This document shows positions 25,485 to 34,128 of a stretch of DNA of 64,000 nucleotides, piece by piece. The stretch spans positions 248,001-312,000 of the forward strand of contig JAXLUK010000004.1 of NCBI GenBank assembly GCA_046329555.1. Direction: 5' to 3'. The translations under genes were made by a program, and so were the position numbers. The notes below the pieces were generated by a model. That model saw only the letters and a program-made list of their open reading frames with translations. It had not been told where the DNA came from and did not search any database. The stretch is from UBA1941 sp046329555. GTDB taxonomy: Bacteria > Bacteroidota > Bacteroidia > Chitinophagales > LD1. Each line of letters opens with the position of its first letter. Position 1 is the first letter of the stretch.

Positions 25485-26732
25485 ATGAAAAAATTGTACT
25501 CCTCGGCGCTCTGCCTGATTGGTCTGGCGCCATTATTTAACGCCTCGGCACAATGTCCATCAGGTAGATATACAACTGCTCAATTCGGCGTAGATACCGC
25601 AAAGAATATTCAATATGGCTCTAACATCAGCACTCAGGACGGTACCACTACTATTGACTTATTCATGGATATCTATACGCCAAAAAATGATACCATGTCT
25701 AAAAGGCCGGTAGTCGTAATGGCTCATGGTGGCTCGTTTATTGGCGGCACCAAAACCGATGGTGACATCACCTACATGTGTACAGAATTAGCTTCGCGTG
25801 GATATGTTTGCGCATCTATCAGCTATCGTTTACAAACAGCCGCTGCGTTGGCAGTTCCGGCAACTGCGAAAGAGAAAATGGTGAAAGAGGTAATTGCCGC
25901 CGCGCAAGACGGCAAGGCAGCCGTTCGTTTCTTCCGCAAAGATGCAGCAACTAGCAACTCCTATAAAGTGGATGCGGATCAGATTTTCTTTGGTGGAACT
26001 TCAGCGGGAGCCGTTTTAGGCATTCACATGGCCTATCTGGATTCTACTGACGCCATGGATTCCTCCTGGCGCGCATGGGCCGTTCAAATGGGCGGTTTTG
26101 AAGGGAACAGCGGAAATCCTGGCTATCCAGCCACAGTTAAGGCGATTGTTTCTTATGCAGGTGCCATCGGTGATGTTAACTGGATCCATGGCGATGATGT
26201 GCCTTTTGCTGATTGGCATAGCCAGAATGATGCTACAGTTCCAGACAGCACCGGGTATCCTTTGGGATTACCGTATTTGCCTACTTTAACCGGTGGCCGT
26301 TTAATGCACCGCCGTGCTGATGCCGTAGGAACTTACAATTTCTACCACCAATACCCAGGTTCCAGCCACCCTCCATTTATTTCAGGAACTTCTATAGACC
26401 CAACCATTATTGCTGAAATGCGCGATGAAACAGTTACTTTCCTGTACTCACGTGTATTGTGCAACCCGGCTTACATCAGCGGTATTGAAGAAATCAACGC
26501 CGCAGCGATTCAACTGTCTCCAAATCCGGCTACCAGCCAAATCACCATTTCTGCCGATAAAGCAATACGCTCAATTGATGTGATTGACCAACTGGGTCGT
26601 ACCATCAAAACCGTAGACGTACAACTGAATAATTCAACTGTTATCTCGGTTCGCGATTTAACTGCCGGTACGTACTTTGCCAAGGTAAATGGCGTTGCCA
26701 ATACGATTGTAAAACGGTTCATCATCAACTAA
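25485..26732 (+). CDS. Secreted esterase/lipase (alpha/beta hydrolase) with T9SS sorting domain
   Basis: 415 residues. Signal peptide to about residue 22 (NASAQ). The hydrolase domain has the oxyanion HGGSF (81-85), the nucleophile elbow GGTSAG with Ser173, and a plausible catalytic His in PGSSHPPF; this is the hormone-sensitive lipase/carboxylesterase layout. Residues ~336-415 are a T9SS type A sorting domain (IQLSPNPATSQITIS; IDQLGRTIKT; LTAGTYFAKVNG). It should be exported and tethered at the surface. A strong terminator follows. Confidence 0.85.
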   Translation: MKKLYSSALCLIGLAPLFNASAQCPSGRYTTAQFGVDTAKNIQYGSNISTQDGTTTIDLFMDIYTPKNDTMSKRPVVVMAHGGSFIGGTKTDGDITYMCTELASRGYVCASISYRLQTAAALAVPATAKEKMVKEVIAAAQDGKAAVRFFRKDAATSNSYKVDADQIFFGGTSAGAVLGIHMAYLDSTDAMDSSWRAWAVQMGGFEGNSGNPGYPATVKAIVSYAGAIGDVNWIHGDDVPFADWHSQNDATVPDSTGYPLGLPYLPTLTGGRLMHRRADAVGTYNFYHQYPGSSHPPFISGTSIDPTIIAEMRDETVTFLYSRVLCNPAYISGIEEINAAAIQLSPNPATSQITISADKAIRSIDVIDQLGRTIKTVDVQLNNSTVISVRDLTAGTYFAKVNGVANTIVKRFIIN

Positions 26733-26752
26733 TTCGTTGTTGCAAATTCTTA

Positions 26753-26788
26753 AACAGCCCGGTAGGAAACAACCGGGCTGTTTTATTT
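26753..26788 (+). terminator. Rho-independent terminator after the esterase gene
   Basis: Perfect 11-bp stem AACAGCCCGGT / ACCGGGCTGTT (26753-26763 with 26772-26782), 8-base loop AGGAAACA, followed by TTATTT. Confidence 0.9.
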
Positions 26789-26811
26789 AAAGAGAATTAC
26801 AATTTCCTTCA

Positions 26812-26819
26812 TTTATTTG
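26812..26819 (+). promoter_or_regulatory. -7-like box (TTTATTTG), 4 bases before the Nudix ATG
   Basis: Same TTTATTTG variant and same 4-base spacing as upstream of pyrE. It lies just after the terminator, as expected for the promoter of a new transcription unit. Confidence 0.45.
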
Positions 26820-26823
26820 TTAG

Positions 26824-27309
26824 ATGGAATTGCGTCGTTTTAACATTCGCGTTTATGGCTTGCTCATTAATGAGCGCGACCAGATTTTGGTTTCAGATGA
26901 GGTGTTCAGAAATGGTGGCAAGGCTACCAAGTTTCCCGGTGGCGGACTGGAACTGGGAGAAGGGATTCGCGACTGCCTAATCAGGGAGTTTAAGGAAGAA
27001 ACAGGCGTAGATATCACCGTAGGCGATCACTTCTACACTACCGATTTTTTTCTACCCTCGTCATTTGACAGCGAAAGTCAGCTCATTAGTATTTATTACT
27101 TAGTTTATTCAGAACAGTGGTTAGCCATTCCAACCTCTGGTGAACGTTTTAACTTCCCGCCGCCAAGGCCCGGAGAAGAAGCGGAAGCATTTCGCTGGGT
27201 AGAATTGACCGCTTTAAAAGATGAAGGCGATATCACCCTCCCGGTTGATAAATTAGTGGCAGAAAAACTGTTGGATCATTTTCCTAAAGTAGGATTCAGA
27301 AAGCGCTGA
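26824..27309 (+). CDS. Nudix hydrolase
   Basis: 161 residues. The Nudix box GGLELGEGIRDCLIREFKEETGV at ~40-62 is complete. The N-terminal ELRRFNIRVYGLLINERDQILVSDE is of the MutT-like group. A conserved FPPPRPGEEAEAFRWV stretch follows. Substrate unknown. Its TGA stop overlaps the ATG of sdaA (TGATG), so the two genes are co-transcribed and probably coupled. Confidence 0.85.
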   Translation: MELRRFNIRVYGLLINERDQILVSDEVFRNGGKATKFPGGGLELGEGIRDCLIREFKEETGVDITVGDHFYTTDFFLPSSFDSESQLISIYYLVYSEQWLAIPTSGERFNFPPPRPGEEAEAFRWVELTALKDEGDITLPVDKLVAEKLLDHFPKVGFRKR

Positions 27310-28715
27310 TGAAACACGAACCACTTTCCATTTTCGATATTTTCAAAATCGGTGTTGGTCCCAGTAGCTCACATACCCTGGGTCCCTGGCGCGCGGCTGA
27401 AAAATTCATTCAGCGCTGTCAGCCGCTACATATTATACATCGAGTGGAAGTGCGCCTCTTTGGCTCACTGGCAAAAACTGGTAAAGGGCACGGAACAGAT
27501 ATTGCCGTAATGATGGGGCTCTCAGGATTCGACCCGGTGACTTTTGACACCACTACCCTTTCGGATGTTATTGATAGCATAAAAAAGAAACAACAAATCC
27601 TATTAGGGGGCAACCATGCCATTTCTTTCAATTATGATACGGATGTTTTATTCCTAAAACGGGAATCGCTGCCTTTTCATCCCAATGCCGTGACCTTTGT
27701 GGCGTACACATCATCTGGCAAACAGCATCAGACCTACTACAGTATAGGCGGTGGATTTGTTGTGCAGGAAAATGAGATCAACGACGGGCATCGGGTAACC
27801 GAGCGCTATCAGATTACAGATGCTGACACCCTGTTGCAATACAGCATGCGTGCTGGTCGCAGCATTTCAGCCATAGTACTAGAGAACGAATTGGCGTGGC
27901 GGCCCGCTCAGGAAACAGCTCAAGGTATTTCTCGAATTTGGGATACCATGCTACAATGTATTTACCGGGGCTGTCATGCTACCGGACATTTACCAGGTGG
28001 TTTGCATGTGGCCCGAAGAGCCGCTGCCATGAATACCAAGTTACTGAAAGGACAAGCATATTCGGACGTAACAACCTGGCTAGAGGCCATTAAAAAATCT
28101 TCATCCTTCCACGATGTGTTAAATTGGGTGAGTTGTTTTGCACTAGCGGTTAATGAAGAAAATGCCGCCTTCGGGCGCGTGGTAACCGCGCCAACCAATG
28201 GTGCCGCAGGGGTGATTCCTGCCGTGATGTTGTACCAACAGTTGTTTACTGCTTCTTCACCTCAGGATATCACGACCTTCATGGCCACAGCCTCTGAAAT
28301 TGGCGCCATGTTTAAACGCGGCGCCACCATTTCGGCCGCTATGGGCGGTTGTCAGGCAGAAATTGGTGTGAGCAGTGCAATGGCCGCAGGGGCGCTAACG
28401 GAATGCGCAGGTGGCCATCCTGAACAAGTATTACAAGCAGCAGAAATTGCAATGGAACATCACCTAGGTATGACCTGCGACCCCATCGGCGGATTGGTTC
28501 AGATTCCTTGCATTGAGCGTAATACAATGGGCGCTATTAAAGCCATTACCGCTTCGCAACTGGCGTTGCAGGGCGACGCCTCTTTGGCCAAAGTTTCGTT
28601 GGATGCTGTTATCAAAACAATGTGGGAAACGGCCCGCGATATGAGTTCTAAATACAAGGAAACCGCGGATGGCGGCTTAGCTGAGCAAGTACCGATCAGC
28701 TTGCCTGAATGTTAG
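27309..28715 (+). CDS. sdaA: L-serine ammonia-lyase, single-chain iron-sulfur type
   Basis: 468 residues with the beta and alpha parts fused, as in E. coli SdaA. FDIFKIGVGPSSSHTLGPWRAA opens the beta domain. The catalytic alpha region includes TAPTNGAAGVIPAV, GGCQAEIGVSSAMAAGALTE and CDPIGGLVQIPCIERN, containing the cysteines expected to hold the [4Fe-4S] cluster. It deaminates serine to pyruvate and ammonia. Translationally coupled to the Nudix gene. Confidence 0.93.
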   Translation: MKHEPLSIFDIFKIGVGPSSSHTLGPWRAAEKFIQRCQPLHIIHRVEVRLFGSLAKTGKGHGTDIAVMMGLSGFDPVTFDTTTLSDVIDSIKKKQQILLGGNHAISFNYDTDVLFLKRESLPFHPNAVTFVAYTSSGKQHQTYYSIGGGFVVQENEINDGHRVTERYQITDADTLLQYSMRAGRSISAIVLENELAWRPAQETAQGISRIWDTMLQCIYRGCHATGHLPGGLHVARRAAAMNTKLLKGQAYSDVTTWLEAIKKSSSFHDVLNWVSCFALAVNEENAAFGRVVTAPTNGAAGVIPAVMLYQQLFTASSPQDITTFMATASEIGAMFKRGATISAAMGGCQAEIGVSSAMAAGALTECAGGHPEQVLQAAEIAMEHHLGMTCDPIGGLVQIPCIERNTMGAIKAITASQLALQGDASLAKVSLDAVIKTMWETARDMSSKYKETADGGLAEQVPISLPEC

Positions 28716-28770
28716 CGACTTATCGGTAAGTATTTGCAAAAAATGTCCTGTAGTTAATCATTTAGTGGCG

Positions 28771-28778
28771 TATATTTG
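28771..28778 (+). promoter_or_regulatory. -7 box (TATATTTG) of the beta-barrel protein gene
   Basis: Exact TAnnTTTG match, 19 bases before the ATG at 28798; no clear -33 partner. Confidence 0.45.
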
Positions 28779-28797
28779 CGCCGCTAAATTGAAAACT

Positions 28798-29613
28798 ATG
28801 AAAAGAATCAGTGTGATGATGTTGCTTGTAGCCAGCTTCTGCCAAACAGTTTCTGCACAAGCTTTTGACCGCGGCACCCGGTTGTTATCAGTGGGTATTG
28901 GTGGAACCAACAGCTTTTTATTTGACCCATACAAAGGTTCGTCTTACTACGGCTATGGCTATTATCGTTCGTTTTACTCACGCCTAAGCGGGGTAGTTAA
29001 CGTGCAAATGGAATTTGCCGTGCATCAGTACGTTGGCGTTGGATTTACCGCCGGAATAGGTGGCAATAACGGGGTAACTGGCTATGGATATTTCGGCGCT
29101 TATGATTACGCCTACGGTGACCCACAGATCGTTGTTCCTGTTGGTGCATTTGCTAACTGCCATTTCTATCAAATCATTGCAGATAAAACGGGCAAGGGCG
29201 ATCGGATGCACGCCGATAAGCTGGATGTTTACGCAGGCTTAAATATCGGTAGCGGATTTGCAGTTGATTTCGATCGCTACAACAAATACGGAGGCACCCG
29301 TATTTTGCCGATGTTCTTCATCGGCCCGCAGGTTGGTGTACGCTATTTCTTTAAACCAAACATCGGCGTGATGGGAGAAATTGGCTACGGTAAAACATTT
29401 GTAAACGCGGGCATCACCTTCAAAATGGGTGGCGGAAGCAGTCGCACGGAAACCCAATCGAAGCCAAGGGTGGAAGCTAAGGAAACGCCAAAGGCAGGAT
29501 TAGGTAAGGACACCAATTCCGGCAACAAATCAAATACCGGCTCGAACACCAAAACAGTTCCAGCCAACAACGGGAGTTCTAAAGTAGTAGTGACTCCTGC
29601 TAAGAAGAAATAG
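28798..29613 (+). CDS. Outer-membrane beta-barrel-type protein with charged C-terminal tail
   Basis: 271 residues from ATG 28798 (MKRISVMMLLVASFCQTVSAQ signal). The mature part has Gly/Tyr-rich alternating strands (YGYGYYRSFYSRL; VGVGFTAGIGGNNG; RILPMFFIGPQVGVRYFF) consistent with a small outer-membrane barrel. The last ~55 residues are hydrophilic and low in complexity (Lys, Thr, Asn, Ser, Pro), ending in PAKKK, which no longer resembles a barrel C-terminus. Function unknown. Convergent with the CpeT-like gene, 2 bp apart. Confidence 0.7.
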   Translation: MKRISVMMLLVASFCQTVSAQAFDRGTRLLSVGIGGTNSFLFDPYKGSSYYGYGYYRSFYSRLSGVVNVQMEFAVHQYVGVGFTAGIGGNNGVTGYGYFGAYDYAYGDPQIVVPVGAFANCHFYQIIADKTGKGDRMHADKLDVYAGLNIGSGFAVDFDRYNKYGGTRILPMFFIGPQVGVRYFFKPNIGVMGEIGYGKTFVNAGITFKMGGGSSRTETQSKPRVEAKETPKAGLGKDTNSGNKSNTGSNTKTVPANNGSSKVVVTPAKKK

Positions 29614-29615
29614 AC

Positions 29616-30254
29616 CTACCGAATACGGCGCTTCTTCAAGAATTGATAGCCGCCTTTTACTGCGCCCCAAACTTGCGTACCGGCGGCATTCCAACCGCGA
29701 TCCCAGCTAACAACGCGCTTTGAAGTGATGGTTACTTCGGAAGTGGCGTATGTAGCGCCCCGAAGCGATGACAAACAATCATGCCCGGGCGTGCTGCCAC
29801 TATAAGATTTGCCATCTGCGGTATGCAGAAATATAGCGCACCCTTGGCGGTCAATCAGCGAATCAGTTGTCAATTTCCCCAAAATACTATCGTTGCCTGC
29901 TTTCCAGGCACCAATAAAAGCCTTGGGCTGCCTGATTTCATATACTTTACTAGCCAGGGTGGTATCATCGTATTGGTAAACGTGATAAACCCGCTGCCGG
30001 TAGGGCTTCTGCTCAGCAGCGGCAACTGCTTGTTCTACATACAGCCATTTTCCGGTCGTTCCAGCCATTTTAAAAGGCTTCATACGCAAAAGAATGTGAA
30101 AGTAATTGGTATCAGCGGCGGCTTGTGCGCCACTGCTAAAATCTCCCGACATCCACTGATAGAGTTGATTTAAATGCTTCTCAGTAACGCGCTTATTTTG
30201 GCTATATGCAGTTGTTGAACCGATAAGACACAATAAGAAGAAAATCTTTTTCAT
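29616..30254 (-). CDS. CpcT/CpeT-like secreted protein
   Basis: 212 residues with a short signal peptide (MKKIFFLLCLIGSTTAYSQ). The body matches the CpcT/CpeT chromophore-lyase-type barrel: LNQLYQWMSGDFSS, YVEQAVAAAEQKPYRQRVYHV, DRQGCAIFL and GHDCLSSLRGATYATSEVTIT, ending DRGWNAAGTQVWG. In cyanobacteria the family attaches bilins to phycobiliproteins; relatives also occur in non-photosynthetic Bacteroidota, where the ligand is unknown. Here it should sit in the periplasm. A TTTATTTG box (30260-30267, minus) ends 5 bases before the ATG. Confidence 0.75.
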   Translation of the reverse strand: MKKIFFLLCLIGSTTAYSQNKRVTEKHLNQLYQWMSGDFSSGAQAAADTNYFHILLRMKPFKMAGTTGKWLYVEQAVAAAEQKPYRQRVYHVYQYDDTTLASKVYEIRQPKAFIGAWKAGNDSILGKLTTDSLIDRQGCAIFLHTADGKSYSGSTPGHDCLSSLRGATYATSEVTITSKRVVSWDRGWNAAGTQVWGAVKGGYQFLKKRRIR

Positions 30255-30259
30255 GGCTT

Positions 30260-30267
30260 CAAATAAA
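30260..30267 (-). promoter_or_regulatory. -7-like box (TTTATTTG), 5 bases before the CpeT-like ATG
   Basis: Same box variant as at 4267 and 26812, on the minus strand, five bases from ATG 30254. Confidence 0.4.
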
Positions 30268-30339
30268 ACCTTTCCCCGTAAATTTTGTTAACCTCCTTAT
30301 GCGTTGCAGTGAACCAATCCACAAAACCTGTCAGTTTTT

Positions 30340-30347
30340 TAACTTTA
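30340..30347 (+). promoter_or_regulatory. -7-like box (TAACTTTA), 4 bases before the EEP gene ATG
   Basis: One mismatch to TAnnTTTG (last base), with four bases to ATG 30352. Confidence 0.35.
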
Positions 30348-30351
30348 CCCG

Positions 30352-31401
30352 ATGAAAAATTGGCTTGTTCTGCTTTTAATCACTGCGTGTGGCTCAATGG
30401 CCATGGCCCAAAAAGGACAACAATACAAGGTTGGCCTGATTGGCTTTTATAATCTTGAAAATTTCTATGATACCATTGACCAACCCGGAGTTGACGATGC
30501 TGAATTCCTCCCAACCGCCGAACGGCACTACAATTCCACAATTTATTGGGACAAAGTGGGCCGCCTGGCTGATGTACTTTCGGGAATTGGGACAGATATC
30601 TCCCCTGATGGTCTTTCGGCCTTCGGTTGTGCAGAGATTGAGAATGAATTTGTATTAAACGATTTGGTGCACCATCCGAAGCTGAAAAACCGTAATTACA
30701 AGATTGTCCATTACGATTCACGCGATGCCCGCGGGGTAGATGTAGCCTTCATTTACAATCCAAAGTATCTGACGGTAATCGACAGCAAACCACTTCATGT
30801 CAATTTACCAATAGCAAAAGGTGATTCATTTCCTCGCCAAACGCGGGATGTACTGTGGGTAGTGGCCAATTATGCCGGTGAAACCATTCATATTTTCGTG
30901 AACCACTGGCCGTCGCGCCGTGGTGGTGAAGAGGCTAGCCGTCCATTACGCGAAGCCGCAGCCCGCGTACCGAAGGCAATTATAGATTCATTGATGAAAC
31001 TCAATCCTGAAACAAAAGCTATTGTGATGGGCGACCTTAACGACGATCCACCCAATACCTCATGTTCAAAAATAATTGGCGCTAAAGCCGATAAAGAAAA
31101 AGTACAACCGGGTGGCATGTTCAATCCTTTCTGGAATTTTTATAAAGATGGAATAGGAACCTTAGCCTACGACGACAGTTGGGATTTGTTTGATCAAATC
31201 ATGATTTCGCATGGTTTTTTGCCAAAGAACCAACAGGGATTTTTCTTCCAGAAAGCCGGAATCTATAGTAAAGACTTCATGGTGCAGCAAACCGGGCATT
31301 TTAAAGGATATCCGTTGCGCACCTGGGACGGCACTGTTTATAATCACGGGTACAGCGACCACTTCCCTACCTATATCGTACTGTACCGGGCTATGCCATA
31401 A
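30352..31401 (+). CDS. Secreted endonuclease/exonuclease/phosphatase-family protein
   Basis: 349 residues with a signal peptide (ending near AMAQ). Fold motifs: GFYNLENFYDT at the start, GCAEIENE (metal Glu), FVNHWPSRRGGEEASRPLREAAA, VMGDLNDDP (Asp/Asn pair) and a terminal SDHFPTYIV (Asp-His). These are the catalytic positions of the DNase I-like superfamily. Export suggests digestion of external nucleic acid or phosphate esters. 9 bp before the cobalamin adenosyltransferase gene, so probably co-transcribed. Confidence 0.85.
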   Translation: MKNWLVLLLITACGSMAMAQKGQQYKVGLIGFYNLENFYDTIDQPGVDDAEFLPTAERHYNSTIYWDKVGRLADVLSGIGTDISPDGLSAFGCAEIENEFVLNDLVHHPKLKNRNYKIVHYDSRDARGVDVAFIYNPKYLTVIDSKPLHVNLPIAKGDSFPRQTRDVLWVVANYAGETIHIFVNHWPSRRGGEEASRPLREAAARVPKAIIDSLMKLNPETKAIVMGDLNDDPPNTSCSKIIGAKADKEKVQPGGMFNPFWNFYKDGIGTLAYDDSWDLFDQIMISHGFLPKNQQGFFFQKAGIYSKDFMVQQTGHFKGYPLRTWDGTVYNHGYSDHFPTYIVLYRAMP

Positions 31402-31410
31402 AACCGACGC

Positions 31411-31959
31411 ATGAAAATTTATACGAAGACAGGAGATGTAGGGGAAACGGCATTGTTTGGCGGCAGAAGGCTGGCCAAGCACGATTTGCGTATCAACGCA
31501 TACGGCACCGTAGATGAATTGAATTCCTGGATTGGTTTATTACGCGATGTTTTGGAAAACGAATCTTCCAAAAAGTGGCTGACAAGTATTCAGGAAAGAT
31601 TGTTCACCTTGGGGTCTATGCTGGCAGCGGATCCTTATAAACCAAAATTAAAGCTTCTCGACATAACCGAAAACGATGTTGAGCTGTTGGAACAAGCCAT
31701 AGATGAAATGGATGAACATCTGGTAGAATTACAATACTTCATTCTACCCGGCGGTCATCAGTATGTTTCCTATTGTCATATAGCCCGCACCGTATCCCGT
31801 CGCGCTGAGCGCCTGGTGGTAGCCCTGCATCACGAAGAACCTGTAGATGCCATTGTGCTGAAATATTTGAACCGCTTATCCGACTTTCTCTTTACCCTGG
31901 CGCGCAAAACAGCACATGATTTGAAAGTGGAAGAGATAGCCTGGAAAGGCCGCAAATAG
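31411..31959 (+). CDS. Cob(I)alamin adenosyltransferase, PduO type
   Basis: 182 residues. The ATP-binding N-terminus KIYTKTGDVGETALFGGRRLAK and INAYGTVDELNSWIG, the central YFILPGGH, and ARTVSRRAERLVVALHHEE identify the PduO/ATR family. It makes adenosylcobalamin for B12-dependent enzymes such as methylmalonyl-CoA mutase. No B12-dependent enzyme gene is in the window. Convergent with pyk, 15 bp apart. Confidence 0.93.
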   Translation: MKIYTKTGDVGETALFGGRRLAKHDLRINAYGTVDELNSWIGLLRDVLENESSKKWLTSIQERLFTLGSMLAADPYKPKLKLLDITENDVELLEQAIDEMDEHLVELQYFILPGGHQYVSYCHIARTVSRRAERLVVALHHEEPVDAIVLKYLNRLSDFLFTLARKTAHDLKVEEIAWKGRK

Positions 31960-31974
31960 GCGTTCTGGCAATGT

Positions 31975-33405
31975 TTACTCTACAATTGTAACCTTCACCA
32001 TATTCGTTCTGCCTCTGGCCGCCAAAGGCATTGAACCGGTATTTACAATCATATCACCCGCTGCTATCAAGCCTTTATCTTTCAGCATCCTAATCACATC
32101 CCTGATAGACGTGTCTGTTCCCACAAACTTATCGTAGTAAAACCCGCGAACACCCCAGCAGAGGGCCAGTGTGCTAATCAATTGCTTGTTTTCTGTAAAA
32201 ATGAAAATCTCAGCGCGCGGCCGATAGCTGGATAACACAAAGCCCGTGTATCCGGAAAACGTCATCCCCACAATCGCCTTAGCACCTAGTTCGCTACTCA
32301 TGCGCGACGCATTGTAACAAATAGCATCCGAAAGAAATGATTCTGACGCCGGATCCGGAATCAATTGCTTGTTATACACTAACCCGGTACTTTCTACCTC
32401 TTTTAAAATCCGCTCCATGATTTCAATCACGCGAACAGGATATTTTCCGGTGCTGGTTTCACCACTTAACATCACGGCATCGGTCCCGTCAATCAAAGCA
32501 TTAGCAACATCTGTAATCTCCGCCCGGGTGGGATTCGAATTTTCAATCATTGAATCCATCATCTGCGTAGCCACCACAACCGGTTTCGATTTCAGAATGC
32601 AACGCCTGATAATATCTTTTTGAATCAAGGGCATGCGCTCCTGAGGAACCTCAACCGCCAAATCACCTCGCGCAATCATCACCCCATCCGCTGCCTCAAT
32701 AATCGCATCCAGTTCTTCCAACGCTTCCGGCTTTTCAATCTTTGCCATCACCTTCATATAGCTGTTGCGCTCACCAATAATGGCCTTCAAATCCAAAATA
32801 TCCTTGGCAGAACGAACAAAAGATAACGCAATCCAGTTAGCGCCATTGGCAATTGCAAAATCCAAATCCCGCTTATCTTTTTCTGTAAGCGCAGGAACCT
32901 TGGTTTTGGTGTGCGGCAAGTTAACGCCCTTGTTGTTACTGATCTTTCCGCCAACAACTACTTTTGCCTTCAACAATTTATCGCCATCGGTAGAAAGAAC
33001 CTTCAACTCCACCCTTCCATCATCAATCAAAATACTATCGCCGGGTTCAGCTTCTTTGGCAAGATTATCATAGCTCACATAAATCTTCTTAAAAGTACTC
33101 ACACATGATTCCGTAGTGATTTCCAGCTCGCTGCCTGTTTCTAACACCTCCAGATTATCACGCACCAATCCCAACCTAATTTTCGGACCCTGCAAATCAG
33201 CCAGAATACCCACGTTTACGTTATTCGCTTCACATATTTTCCGCACCTTATTGAAGCCATCCAAATGCACTTCGTGCTTGCCATGACTAAAATTAAAACG
33301 GAACACATCTACTCCGGCCGCAATCATATCACGCATCGTTTCCTCTTCTGCACAGGCCGGCCCCCAGGTGGCAATAATCTTCGTCTTGTTTACTTTTACG
33401 TCCAT
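31975..33405 (-). CDS. pyk: Pyruvate kinase
   Basis: 476 residues from ATG 33405 (MDVKVNKTKIIATWGPA). The upstream ATG at 33447 would place the -7-like box inside the coding region. Motifs: VDVFRFNFSHGKHEVH, ILADLQGPKIRLG, VMAKIEKPEALEELD, IARGDLAVEVPQERMPLIQK, and DGTDAVMLSGETSTGKYPV. It makes pyruvate and ATP from phosphoenolpyruvate. A TACTTTCG box (33411-33418, minus) lies 5 bases before the ATG. Confidence 0.95.
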   Translation of the reverse strand: MDVKVNKTKIIATWGPACAEEETMRDMIAAGVDVFRFNFSHGKHEVHLDGFNKVRKICEANNVNVGILADLQGPKIRLGLVRDNLEVLETGSELEITTESCVSTFKKIYVSYDNLAKEAEPGDSILIDDGRVELKVLSTDGDKLLKAKVVVGGKISNNKGVNLPHTKTKVPALTEKDKRDLDFAIANGANWIALSFVRSAKDILDLKAIIGERNSYMKVMAKIEKPEALEELDAIIEAADGVMIARGDLAVEVPQERMPLIQKDIIRRCILKSKPVVVATQMMDSMIENSNPTRAEITDVANALIDGTDAVMLSGETSTGKYPVRVIEIMERILKEVESTGLVYNKQLIPDPASESFLSDAICYNASRMSSELGAKAIVGMTFSGYTGFVLSSYRPRAEIFIFTENKQLISTLALCWGVRGFYYDKFVGTDTSIRDVIRMLKDKGLIAAGDMIVNTGSMPLAARGRTNMVKVTIVE

Positions 33406-33410
33406 ACGGG

Positions 33411-33418
33411 CGAAAGTA
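33411..33418 (-). promoter_or_regulatory. -7-like box (TACTTTCG) of pyk, 5 bases before ATG
   Basis: One mismatch to TAnnTTTG, minus strand, five bases from ATG 33405. This is the argument for the shorter start. Confidence 0.45.
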
Positions 33419-33455
33419 TCTGAATTTTTGCGATTCCGTATTTCCAATTTTCACC

Positions 33456-33463
33456 TTACTTCG
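33456..33463 (+). promoter_or_regulatory. -7-like box (TTACTTCG), 4 bases before the lolD-like GTG
   Basis: Two mismatches to TAnnTTTG, with four bases to GTG 33468. Weak alone, but the spacing repeats that of other genes. Confidence 0.3.
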
Positions 33464-33467
33464 CTTC

Positions 33468-34127
33468 GTGATTGTACAGGCAACACAAATCGCTAAGCGC
33501 TATGGCGCACTGCAGGTCCTCAATGAAGTTTCACTTGATGTGAAGCCCGGAGAGGTAGTGAGTGTAGTGGGCGCTTCCGGTGCCGGGAAAAGTACTTTTT
33601 TGCAAATTTTAGGAACTCTGGATAAAGCCGATAGCGGAAAAGTAGTTATCGATGGACAAGATGTAGCCAGCCTGCCAGAGAAACAATTGGCGCATTTCAG
33701 AAATAAAAAACTGGGCTTTATTTTTCAGTTTCATCACCTGTTGCCTGAATTCACCGGACTGGAAAATGTTTGCATTCCGGCCATGATTTTAGGCGTAAAC
33801 AAAACTGCCGCCGAAAAGCGTGCAATGGAATTGCTGGAGATTTTAAAACTAACCAGTCGTGCCAACCACAAACCCTCGGCATTGTCAGGCGGAGAACAAC
33901 AGCGCTTCGCTGTAGCCCGCGCACTGATTAATGCACCCGCTGTGGTTCTGGCTGATGAACCTTCCGGAAATCTGGATTCCGATAACGCAACCGCTTTACA
34001 CCAGCTTTTTTTCGATCTGAGAAAACAATTCAACCAAACCTTCATCATCGTCACGCACAATACCGATTTGGCCAATATGGCCGATCGCAAAATCACGATG
34101 AAAGACGGGCGTATTCACAACGCTTGA
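33468..34127 (+). CDS. lolD: Lipoprotein-releasing ABC ATPase (LolD-like)
   Basis: 219 residues from a GTG start; no ATG fits the conserved N-terminus IVQATQIAKRYGALQVLNEVSL. Walker A GASGAGKST, Q-loop FQFHHLLPEFTGLENV, signature LSGGEQQR, Walker B VVLADEPSGNLDS and H-loop THNTDLA are all present. The HHLLPEFTALENV-type Q-loop is characteristic of LolD, which powers transfer of lipoproteins from the inner membrane. No LolC/E gene is adjacent. recQ starts 1 bp after the stop. Confidence 0.82.
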   Translation: MIVQATQIAKRYGALQVLNEVSLDVKPGEVVSVVGASGAGKSTFLQILGTLDKADSGKVVIDGQDVASLPEKQLAHFRNKKLGFIFQFHHLLPEFTGLENVCIPAMILGVNKTAAEKRAMELLEILKLTSRANHKPSALSGGEQQRFAVARALINAPAVVLADEPSGNLDSDNATALHQLFFDLRKQFNQTFIIVTHNTDLANMADRKITMKDGRIHNA

Positions 34128-34128
34128 T

